Of a stretch of DNA of 10,752 bases, positions 1-6,653 are shown piece after piece. The DNA is from Verrucomicrobiia bacterium (GTDB taxonomy: Bacteria > Verrucomicrobiota > Verrucomicrobiia > Limisphaerales > JAUIHU01): contig JAUIHU010000091.1 of the NCBI GenBank assembly GCA_030432175.1, positions 1 to 10,752 of the forward strand, in the 5' to 3' direction. Numbering within the stretch: position 1 is the stretch's first letter; each line of letters opens with the position of its first letter. A program made the position numbers and the translations under genes. The notes below the pieces were generated by a model, which was not told the origin of the DNA, did no database searches, and was given only the letters and a program-made list of their open reading frames with translations.

Positions 1-96
1 TCTCCGTATCAACGGAATTCCGTCGATTAATGCCAATGGTTTACCTGGAAAACGGGAAGATGGGTAACGCGCTGGGATGATTCCTATCCAATTCAT
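1..96 (-). CDS. kdsB: 3-deoxy-manno-octulosonate cytidylyltransferase (CMP-Kdo synthetase), N-terminal part
   Basis: This gene runs leftward off the window, so only the first 32 codons are present. Translation from the ATG at 96 gives MNWIGIIPARYPSSRFPGKP followed by a short LALIDG-type strand. This is the nucleotide-binding N-terminus of the KdsB family: the IPAR motif, the second Arg and the PGKP motif fall at residues 7-10, 15 and 17-20, the same positions as I recall for Escherichia coli KdsB. KdsB is a cytoplasmic enzyme that couples Kdo to CMP from CTP and so activates it for the lipopolysaccharide inner core. A purine-rich AAGAGAGAG stretch lies about ten bases upstream of the ATG and may serve as ribosome binding site. 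The gene is divergent from the secretion ATPase gene, with 204 bases between the two starts. Related nucleotidyltransferases share the PGKP region, but the full spacing favours KdsB. Confidence 0.85.
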   Translation of the reverse strand, partial: MNWIGIIPARYPSSRFPGKPLALIDGIPLIRR

Positions 97-200
97 TTTG
101 ATAAAACTCTCTCTTAAATAAGGAGCAACCGGTTTCATTTCCGGCCAGGGCATTGGACATCATCCAAGAAACTCTCGCTCATTCAAGCCAAAGAATTATT

Positions 201-212
201 TCAAATATTTGA
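201..212. promoter_or_regulatory. Perfect 12-bp palindrome, possible operator
   Basis: TCAAATATTTGA is identical on both strands over 12 bases. It sits in the middle of the divergent kdsB/gspE intergenic region, about 100 bases from each start and eight bases before the candidate -35 box for the rightward genes. Symmetric sites of this size are typical of dimeric helix-turn-helix regulators. The sequence is AT-rich, so chance occurrence is possible and no regulator is identified. Confidence 0.3.
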
Positions 213-219
213 TCGAAAC

Positions 220-247
220 TTTACCCGAGCCTGATTGTTTGGATAAA
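220..247 (+). promoter_or_regulatory. Candidate sigma70-type promoter for the secretion genes
   Basis: TTTACC at 220-225 and GATAAA at 242-247 are separated by 16 bases, and each matches four of six positions of the bacterial housekeeping -35 and -10 consensus. Transcription would begin near 254, about 47 bases ahead of the ATPase start and just before the GC-rich hairpin. The match is weak and rests on inspection only. It is simply the best pair I could find upstream of the cluster on this strand. Confidence 0.25.
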
Positions 248-257
248 TAGCGGACCG

Positions 258-275
258 CCCGGGAGTTGCCCCGGG
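258..275 (+). other. GC-rich hairpin in the presumed leader of the secretion cluster
   Basis: CCCGGG at 258-263 pairs with CCCGGG at 270-275 across the six-base loop AGTTGC. The stem is six GC pairs and is followed by ATTTGTGATTT. It lies 26 bases before the ATPase start codon. In the rightward transcript it could shape translation initiation or act as a weak attenuator, although the downstream tract is not a clean run of T. Part of this element (262-277) resembles a segment at 9281-9295. Confidence 0.4.
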
Positions 276-300
276 ATTTGTGATTTAATAACAATCAGAC

Positions 301-2028
301 ATGGCCTTTTTCTCGATCAAAAAAGTATTTCAGGACGCCGACCTGGTGAGCGGAGATCAGTTCGATCAGTGGGTGCAGGAATGGCGTGTAGCAGAAGAGA
401 ACGGGTCGCAGGAGTCCTTACTGGGATTCTTTGCTCGTGAAAAAGGGTACACCGAAGAACGTTTCCTGAAAAAATTATCGGACACTCTTGGATGGGAATT
501 TGTGGATTTGAGTAAAATTGAGCCATCCAACGAAGCGCGGTTACGGATCCCGACCAAGGTTGCCTTTCAGCATCATGTGATACCTGTAGAATGGAGTGAG
601 GGCACACTGAAAGTGGCAGTCTGCAACCCGTTTGATTCAGAAATGATGAACGCGGTTCAATTTGGTGTTCGGGCGCCTGTGGTTTTCTCATTGGCTCCCA
701 GAGAGGAAATTGAGAAATCCCTGAAAAAGTATTACGGGGTTGGAGCTGAGACTCTGGATGAAATGGCTGAGGATGAAGCATTTGACCTGGAACTTAGCGA
801 AGATAAGGAAATCGCGGAAGGTGACCAGGAAGCCAGTGTCATTAAATTTGTCAACCAGATCGTCTGGGAAGCATTCAAGGATCGCGCAACAGACATTCAT
901 TTTGAGCCAGCCGAAGATGAACTAAGAATCCGTTATCGCATTGATGGTATCCTGCATCAGACGCCGATGCCCCCTCAATTGAAACGCTATCAATCAGCCC
1001 TGATCTCCAGAATCAAGGTCATGGCTGGTATGAAGATTGATGAAAAACGGCTCCCCCAGGATGGGCGGATCAATGTTCGAATCAAGGGAGAAGAAATCGA
1101 TATCCGAGTTTCTACGGTTCCAACCGTTTATGGGGAAAGTGTTTCATTGCGATTGCTGACACGAGGAAAAATCTTTCTGAGTTTGGATAAACTTGGCTTT
1201 TCATCACGTGATGAGGAATCGCTGCGTGAAATTATTCTGAAACCACATGGAATTATACTGGTGACTGGCCCCACCGGTTCGGGGAAGTCCACGTCGCTCT
1301 ACGCGTTCTTAAGTTCCATCAACTCCGTCCATAAGCGCATCATCACCATTGAGGAGCCAGTTGAGTATGAGTTGAAAGGAATAAATCAAATCCCGGTTCG
1401 CAGTGATATCGGACTGACATTTGCCGTTGGATTGAGGAACATTCTCCGTCAGGATCCAGACGTTGTAATGGTTGGGGAGATTCGGGACCTTGAGACTGCG
1501 GAAATCGCCATACGAGCTTCCCTCACAGGACACCTTGTTTTTAGCACACTTCATACGAATGATGCCGCCAGCGCGTTCACACGCTTGATTGATATGGGAA
1601 TTGAGCCTTTTCTGGTGGCGTCTTCGGTCGAGGCAGTACTCGCACAGCGCCTGGTGCGAACCATTTGCCCGGTTTGTAAAACTGAGCAGAAAGTCAACAA
1701 AGACTACCTCAAGAAGATTGGATTTCCTCAAGCTGAAATCGAAACTTCCCGGTTTCATCATGGAGCAGGATGTGATTCATGCCGATTTTCCGGATATGAT
1801 GGACGACGAGGTATTTACGAACTTCTTGTTCTCAATGAAACTATCCGATCCATGGTACTGAGTCGCGTACCCGCTTCCACCTTAGCACAGAAAGCAATAG
1901 ATCAAGGAACACGCACCTTGCGGATGGATGGATGGAACAAGGTTCAAGCAGGTTTGACCACCATTGAAGAAGTGTTGCGTGTAACGCAAATCGAAGAGCA
2001 TCTTGGGGGGATTGAGGACACAATTTAA
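301..2028 (+). CDS. gspE: Type II secretion / type IV pilus assembly ATPase, GspE/PilB family
   Basis: This is the cytoplasmic hexameric motor that drives pseudopilus or pilus assembly at the inner membrane. At 575 residues it has PilB-like length. An N-terminal MshEN-type domain fills about residues 5-150. The second N-terminal subdomain carries ATDIHFEP at 196-203. Walker A is GPTGSGKST at 323-331 with Lys329, the acidic Asp box is TIEEPVEYE near 349-357, Walker B spans about 387-393 ending in Glu393, and the His box has His411 and His418. Cys456/Cys459 and Cys491/Cys494 form the tetracysteine zinc site common in GspE. All key residues are present, so it should be active. An in-frame stop at 289-291 makes the ATG at 301 the first possible ATG, although no Shine-Dalgarno sequence precedes it. 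The N-terminus looks like PilB/MshE while the neighbours look like type II secretion, so the subtype is not certain. Confidence 0.95.
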   Translation: MAFFSIKKVFQDADLVSGDQFDQWVQEWRVAEENGSQESLLGFFAREKGYTEERFLKKLSDTLGWEFVDLSKIEPSNEARLRIPTKVAFQHHVIPVEWSEGTLKVAVCNPFDSEMMNAVQFGVRAPVVFSLAPREEIEKSLKKYYGVGAETLDEMAEDEAFDLELSEDKEIAEGDQEASVIKFVNQIVWEAFKDRATDIHFEPAEDELRIRYRIDGILHQTPMPPQLKRYQSALISRIKVMAGMKIDEKRLPQDGRINVRIKGEEIDIRVSTVPTVYGESVSLRLLTRGKIFLSLDKLGFSSRDEESLREIILKPHGIILVTGPTGSGKSTSLYAFLSSINSVHKRIITIEEPVEYELKGINQIPVRSDIGLTFAVGLRNILRQDPDVVMVGEIRDLETAEIAIRASLTGHLVFSTLHTNDAASAFTRLIDMGIEPFLVASSVEAVLAQRLVRTICPVCKTEQKVNKDYLKKIGFPQAEIETSRFHHGAGCDSCRFSGYDGRRGIYELLVLNETIRSMVLSRVPASTLAQKAIDQGTRTLRMDGWNKVQAGLTTIEEVLRVTQIEEHLGGIEDTI

Positions 2029-2040
2029 GGGATCTGACGG

Positions 2041-3432
2041 ATGGCACGCATTCACACATATTCAATTTTATCCGGCCCGGAGCCCGGTCATCATCTTTGG
2101 CAGTATTCAACAGCTAATCCAAAGAAAATTTCACGTATACATTCTCGTGAAATTACATTGGAACCACCTTTACCACCTCATCTTTGTCGAAAAGATTGGA
2201 ATGCATTGTTCAAGAAACAAATGCGTGTAGCGTGGATGCCAGTTGAGGATCTTTTTCTTGGCGTGGTGCATTTGCCGGCAGAGGATTTGGAAGAAGCGCG
2301 TTCGATGGTGGAACTGCAGTGGATAGAAAAACTGTCTCCATTGCCAGTTTCACAGGTGGTTTGGAGTATAGAACTCCTGCCGCAGAGCAAGGCTTCATTG
2401 AAGACTGCGCTATTAGCGGTCGCTCCCAGAAATCGTATTGAGCATTATCTGGGAACTGTTGAAGAACTTGGTTACGAAGCGGAACGATTAGAGTGCCCTT
2501 TTGTAGAAGAAGTCGCTTCAACACAGCCTGATCAGGATGGAGCATGGATTTACCCGGTAGCGGACAGCGAAAACCAGTTTAAATCCTGCTACATTGCCTG
2601 GTGGTTCAATGGGAATCTGGAGAAAATCAACCTTATCCAATTACCTCCACAGGGAAATCCTCAGTCCACTGTGGAAAAAGAACTGACTCGTATTTCCTGG
2701 GCTGGAGAAGTGGAAGGTTGGATGACCAGCCCACCCAAATGGACCCTTGTCCTGGATCCGGCTTCCGATCCTGAATCTGCCTGGAAAAACTGGATTCTCA
2801 GTTGGGCCTCCGACTCGGGACGAGTCAAAGAGCCGCAAAGTTTTGAAAAACTGGCACAGAATGCGGCTACAGATGTTTCTCATCAGCAACCTCAAGGCAT
2901 TGACTTGATGCCGGAAGGTTTTTCCTACAAATACCGGCAACGATTTATTGATCGTGTTTGGATGAAAGGAGTCGTTGCTTTAGCCGCGATCTACTTATTG
3001 GGAACCCTGGTTTACCTGGGCGCGCTTCAGGTTCGCAAATACAATCTCGGTTCCACAGAACAGTCAGTAGCCGAACTCGCAAACTCCTTTACAAACACCT
3101 TGGAAATGGAGGCAAGAATCCAGGTTTTGAAAGATTTAAGGAATACTAAGTCCGCAGCTTTTCAGTGCCTTGAAGTGGTTTCCACCAACCTGCCTCCAGA
3201 ATTGACCCTGACATCTTTCGGTTTTTCTAGAGGGAGTGAAGTCAGTCTGCGAGGCACAACCGCTTCCGCAGCTAAACTAACTGAATATTATGAGCTTCTG
3301 AGTTCGGCGGGAGCTTCTTCTGAAGAAGGATCCGATAAACTGTTCTCAAGAGTAACTTACCCGCGTTCAACAACCCGCCCCGGCTCTACGACAATTACTT
3401 GGAGTTTTGAGTGCGAATTAAATCGCGAATGA
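2041..3432 (+). CDS. GspL/PilM-PilN-like inner-membrane platform protein
   Basis: This 463-residue protein has a cytoplasmic part of about 300 residues, one membrane segment at about 309-331 (GVVALAAIYLLGTLVYLGAL), then a periplasmic part with a helical stretch and a small alpha/beta region ending in beta-strand-like WSFECELNRE. That order matches GspL, or PilM plus PilN in one chain, which couple the ATPase to the periplasmic platform. The block around residues 89-100 (MVELQWIEKLSP) and the tryptophan-rich middle resemble proteins I associate with verrucomicrobial secretion loci. The glycine-rich nucleotide motif that opens PilM and other actin-fold proteins is not visible at the N-terminus, so ATP binding is doubtful. 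The gene starts 12 bases after the ATPase stop, with AAGGGA eight bases ahead of the ATG, the best ribosome binding site in the window. A later ATG at 2221 is possible but would discard 60 residues. Confidence 0.75.
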   Translation: MARIHTYSILSGPEPGHHLWQYSTANPKKISRIHSREITLEPPLPPHLCRKDWNALFKKQMRVAWMPVEDLFLGVVHLPAEDLEEARSMVELQWIEKLSPLPVSQVVWSIELLPQSKASLKTALLAVAPRNRIEHYLGTVEELGYEAERLECPFVEEVASTQPDQDGAWIYPVADSENQFKSCYIAWWFNGNLEKINLIQLPPQGNPQSTVEKELTRISWAGEVEGWMTSPPKWTLVLDPASDPESAWKNWILSWASDSGRVKEPQSFEKLAQNAATDVSHQQPQGIDLMPEGFSYKYRQRFIDRVWMKGVVALAAIYLLGTLVYLGALQVRKYNLGSTEQSVAELANSFTNTLEMEARIQVLKDLRNTKSAAFQCLEVVSTNLPPELTLTSFGFSRGSEVSLRGTTASAAKLTEYYELLSSAGASSEEGSDKLFSRVTYPRSTTRPGSTTITWSFECELNRE

Positions 3433-3455
3433 ATTGACGGCTGAACTGATTTTTT

Positions 3456-4139
3456 ATGAAAGACTGGATCGAAACACTTAACCTGACTCCATCGGAAAGA
3501 CGGCTGGTTTTTCTTGTGGCCTTAGTTGTTTTTGTGGTCCTCAACATTTGGTTCGTTTTCCCACTGTTCGGGCAATGGGATAAAGTCGGACAGGATCTGG
3601 AAAAAGCCTCGGACAAGCTCGCGCGTTATGAGAGCAAGGTCTCAGAAATACCCGAGTTACGAAGCCAGCTTACAGAATTGGAAGGAGCTACAGCTTCCGT
3701 TGGAGATTTCTCTGAACAGGCAGTTGATCTAGCCAAACGAGTAGAAAATCAGGCAGACGCCAGCCGTCTTGCAATTAATCGACGCACTCCCGGTCGATCA
3801 GACCAAAATGAATTCTTTCAGGAACAGACTTATTCCATCAACTACGCTGCCAAAGATGAAGCGCTTTACGAATTCCTGGCTTATATGAGCGATCCGGAAG
3901 ATCCGACAACGATCCGCATCCGGTCCATGACCATCAAACCTGACCGGAACCAAACTCAGCTGGAAGGAAACATTGTTTTCGTAGCCAGTTACAAAAAGGA
4001 ACCCGGACCGGATTCAGGAAACGCCTCCGGGGAAGGAAGAATCAAATCCAGCGCCGAACTACGTCAAGAACAGGTGGTTTCAAGAAATAACGCCCTGCGA
4101 AGACGGAATGCCACCAGTAACAGAGGTAACTCGAACTGA
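3456..4139 (+). CDS. GspM/PilO-like inner-membrane secretion protein
   Basis: The 227-residue product has a short cytoplasmic head, a single membrane helix at about residues 17-38, a charged helical stretch at about 42-100 likely to form a coiled coil, and a compact periplasmic domain from about 105 to 180. This is the GspM/PilO topology. Those proteins pair with GspL/PilN in the inner-membrane platform. The last 40 or so residues are rich in Arg, Asn and Ser and look disordered, which is not a standard part of the family. The gene lies 23 bases after its upstream neighbour and is probably cotranscribed with it. A TGA at 3447-3449 in the same frame fixes the ATG at 3456 as the first ATG. No Shine-Dalgarno sequence is visible; a run of T precedes the start. 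Assignment rests on topology and gene order, since GspM sequences diverge quickly. Confidence 0.7.
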   Translation: MKDWIETLNLTPSERRLVFLVALVVFVVLNIWFVFPLFGQWDKVGQDLEKASDKLARYESKVSEIPELRSQLTELEGATASVGDFSEQAVDLAKRVENQADASRLAINRRTPGRSDQNEFFQEQTYSINYAAKDEALYEFLAYMSDPEDPTTIRIRSMTIKPDRNQTQLEGNIVFVASYKKEPGPDSGNASGEGRIKSSAELRQEQVVSRNNALRRRNATSNRGNSN

Positions 4140-4211
4140 TTTAAATTCTTTTTAACCGGATTCGCCGAAGACTTTTTAGATTTTAAGTACGACCATTAGC
4201 CCTATAATTTC

Positions 4212-6545
4212 ATGGATCTGATCCCAATCAACCGCAGTCACAGAGTTCAAACTGTTCATTTGAAACCATCCTGCTTACGAATACCCGGTCGTCTGTTATG
4301 GATGGCCCTTGCCTTCCAGATTGGATTGGCCAGTTGGGTTTCTGCACAAGAAACATCAAGAGTTGACCAGGCTGACGATGCATCTGAAGCAACTACCGAT
4401 GCAAAAGCAGAGACCATTACCGAAACGCCAACAAACGTCGTTTCAACGAATACAACTGCACGTCCAGCGACCGCTCGCCCTCGTCCAGCGACAATAAGAA
4501 ATCCAAGAACTGTTGTTCTACCCAGCTCCAGAAATTTTCCCGTACCTGGGACAGCATCGAATTCATCAACCGAGACAAATCCCGGGACTACCTCAGCGGC
4601 AACATCTCCTGGAACTGCATCAACCACTTCGGCAAATGGAGGGCCAAATCCAGGGAATACAGCATCGGCAGGAGCAACTTCATCTACAAGCCTGCCTCCC
4701 GTAGAAGAAGAAACAGCCATTCTGGACCTCAATGTCATGGAATTGGAACAGGTTCTGGATATTTATCAGCAGCACACGGAAAAAACTATCCTGCGTCCGT
4801 CCAACCTTCCTAACACCACCATCACGCTGAAAACAGCGACACCTTTGACACGTGAGGAAATCGTGCAGGCGTTGGATAGTGTCCTGGCCTTGAATGGCAT
4901 CACAATGATTCCGCGAGGAGAAAAATTTATTGTTGCAGTAGCTACCAATGAAGCGCAGCAACAAGCAGCAGCCCCGACGGACGCCAATGCCGAAGAACTT
5001 CCAGAAGCCGGACAATACATTACAAAAGTCGTTCAGGTTAAATATTTAATACCTTCAGAAATCCAACCAGCAATCCAACCCTTCAGCAAAGCGCCCGACA
5101 GCATACTGGCTTTTGATGAAACCCAGACCCTGGTGCTAAGAGATTATGCGATCAATGTTAAACGAATGTTGGAGATCATCGAAAAAATTGATGTGAACAC
5201 TCCAATGGACGTCGATCTGGAATTGATTCCCATTCGATATGTTCAAGCCGAAGAAATTGCTGATGTTATCGGAAGTTTGACCACTAATGGTGGATCTGCT
5301 GGCGGCCGAAGATCTGGTGGCGCCAGTTCTTTCAGCCGTTCACGAGGTGGGAGATCCAGAACCAATTCTCGTGGCGGAAGGAATACTGGAAACAGCCTCA
5401 CCTCTGGTAGTCTTGGAAATCGTAACACATCAAACAGGTCGAGCCTCGGAGCATCGGCAGGAGGAGGGACTCGTTCAGATTTACAACAGCGACTGCGCGG
5501 AATCATTAACAGAGCAACTGGAGACATCCAGATCCTGGGTGACGCGCAAATTATTCCTGATTTAGGATCCAACTCAATTCTTGTTTTTGCGAATAAACGC
5601 GATATGGCCATGATCAAAAAGATCATCGAGAAATTGGACTCCGTTCAGCCTCAGGTGTTAATTGAAGCAATCATTCTCGAAGTTACACTCAACGACTCAT
5701 TCAATGCCGGAGTCAGCTATTCAAAAACTGGGTTAACTGCGGGTGATTCGACCGGCGCTGGGATTGTGAACAACGGGACTCCATGGGCGGACCCATCAGG
5801 TCTCGCCAACCTTTCAGATGTAGCAGCAGCAACTGGGAGTGGGTTTTCGTATTTGGGAAGTGTTGGAAACTCATTCGATGTAGCTCTGAACCTGGCTTCT
5901 TCAGATTCCCGCGTTAATGTTCTTTCACGCCCTCGTATCCAAACGGCCCATGCTCAGGAAGCTTCTTTCTTTGTTGGACAAACTCGACCGATCGTTTCTG
6001 GAACCATTAATGACATTTCAGGTTTTAGATCACAATATCAGCAAACAGAGATCGGGATTGAATTAACCGTCTACCCTTTAATAAACCCAGAGGGTTTGGT
6101 TGTTATGGAAATTCTCCAGGATGTTGAATCATTGGGGGAAGAGGTCCGGATCGATAATAATGATGTTCCGACAACTGTACTCAGTTCGGCATCGGCCACA
6201 GTGGCGGTTAAGGACAGAGAAACGATTATTCTCGGTGGATTCATTCAAAGCACCCGAAACAAATCCAGCTCGGGAGTGCCATGGCTAAGGAAAATCCCAT
6301 TGTTGGGAAATCTCTTCAGTAGCAGTTCCAGAGACAATACACGGCGTGAATTAATCATCCTGATTCGCCCAACGGTCTTGGAAACACCAGAAGCTGCAGC
6401 GCTGACGGCCAAACAAGAGAAGAAGAAACTGAGCGGAATTCGGGAGGGAGAATTAGAGATTCTGTTAGATGAACAAGAGCGCTATCAAAAATCAGAGAAG
6501 AAAATTGAGAAAATGAAAGAGAAGTATGATGTCGAAATAGAGTAA
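4212..6545 (+). CDS. gspD: Type II secretion system secretin, GspD family
   Basis: This 777-residue protein should form the outer-membrane channel of the secretion machine. A signal peptide has Arg21, Arg28, a hydrophobic core at about 29-43 and likely cleavage after VSA (residue 45). A Thr/Pro/Ala/Ser-rich linker runs to about 163. N0 covers about 168-250, N1 about 268-327, and an N2/N3-type repeat about 332-485 carries a Gly/Arg/Ser-rich insertion at about 359-421. The secretin core follows, with RVNVLSRPRI, the VAVKDRETIILGGF strand pair and the signature VPWLRKIPLLGNLF at 689-702. A charged Lys/Glu tail fills roughly 725-777. An in-frame TAA at 4185-4187 leaves ATG 4212 as the first start. 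ATG 4302 would remove the basic n-region of the signal peptide. No lipobox is seen at the cleavage site. It follows the GspM-like gene after 72 bases. PilQ is less likely, because no AMIN domain is evident. Confidence 0.93.
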   Translation: MDLIPINRSHRVQTVHLKPSCLRIPGRLLWMALAFQIGLASWVSAQETSRVDQADDASEATTDAKAETITETPTNVVSTNTTARPATARPRPATIRNPRTVVLPSSRNFPVPGTASNSSTETNPGTTSAATSPGTASTTSANGGPNPGNTASAGATSSTSLPPVEEETAILDLNVMELEQVLDIYQQHTEKTILRPSNLPNTTITLKTATPLTREEIVQALDSVLALNGITMIPRGEKFIVAVATNEAQQQAAAPTDANAEELPEAGQYITKVVQVKYLIPSEIQPAIQPFSKAPDSILAFDETQTLVLRDYAINVKRMLEIIEKIDVNTPMDVDLELIPIRYVQAEEIADVIGSLTTNGGSAGGRRSGGASSFSRSRGGRSRTNSRGGRNTGNSLTSGSLGNRNTSNRSSLGASAGGGTRSDLQQRLRGIINRATGDIQILGDAQIIPDLGSNSILVFANKRDMAMIKKIIEKLDSVQPQVLIEAIILEVTLNDSFNAGVSYSKTGLTAGDSTGAGIVNNGTPWADPSGLANLSDVAAATGSGFSYLGSVGNSFDVALNLASSDSRVNVLSRPRIQTAHAQEASFFVGQTRPIVSGTINDISGFRSQYQQTEIGIELTVYPLINPEGLVVMEILQDVESLGEEVRIDNNDVPTTVLSSASATVAVKDRETIILGGFIQSTRNKSSSGVPWLRKIPLLGNLFSSSSRDNTRRELIILIRPTVLETPEAAALTAKQEKKKLSGIREGELEILLDEQERYQKSEKKIEKMKEKYDVEIE

Positions 6546-6598
6546 GATTTCTGAAAAGCAACTACTTTATTTCCTTCAATCCAATAACTCTTTGTCTT

Positions 6599-6627
6599 GA
6601 GGACGTGTTTTCAAAAAGCACGTCCTC
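6599..6627 (+). terminator. Strong hairpin closing the secretion cluster, probable terminator
   Basis: GAGGACGTG at 6599-6607 pairs with CACGTCCTC at 6619-6627. The stem continues inward through one G-T and three T-A pairs to a three-base loop CAA at 6612-6614, giving 13 pairs. It lies 53 bases after the secretin stop and 26 bases before the helicase ATG. The downstream tail TTCCAGTTTC is only moderately T-rich, so termination may be partial and some readthrough into the helicase gene is possible. Confidence 0.6.
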
Positions 6628-6653
6628 TTCCAGTTTCAGAAGCAAAAAACAAT

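Noticed and set aside
2..67. Plus-strand open stretch at the left edge that could be the C-terminus of an upstream gene
   Set aside because: The minus strand of the same bases encodes a clear KdsB N-terminus with a proper start, so the plus-strand reading is a shadow.
150..212. Small TTG-initiated frame of about 19 codons in the kdsB/gspE gap, with AAGGAG upstream at about 120
   Set aside because: The AAGGAG is too far from the TTG, and the peptide has no recognisable feature.
1309..1761. Minus-strand open frame of 150 codons opposite the ATPase
   Set aside because: It overlaps the highly conserved Walker and His-box region of gspE and has no recognisable domain.
4203..4208. Perfect TATAAT just before the secretin gene
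   Set aside because: No matching -35 box lies at the right distance, and transcription would begin inside the secretin gene after its ATG, so chance in AT-rich DNA is likelier.
4302..4304. Internal ATG as the secretin start
   Set aside because: It would leave a signal peptide without a basic n-region; the upstream ATG at 4212 gives a normal one.
4256..4738. Minus-strand open frame of 160 codons opposite the start of the secretin
   Set aside because: It is antisense to the signal peptide and low-complexity linker, whose Thr/Ala/Pro codons avoid stops on the other strand; no family resemblance.
6597..6653. TTG start giving a 19-residue extension of the helicase
   Set aside because: The codon lies at the base of a strong hairpin, the extra residues do not look like the HrpB N-terminus, and an ATG follows at 6654.
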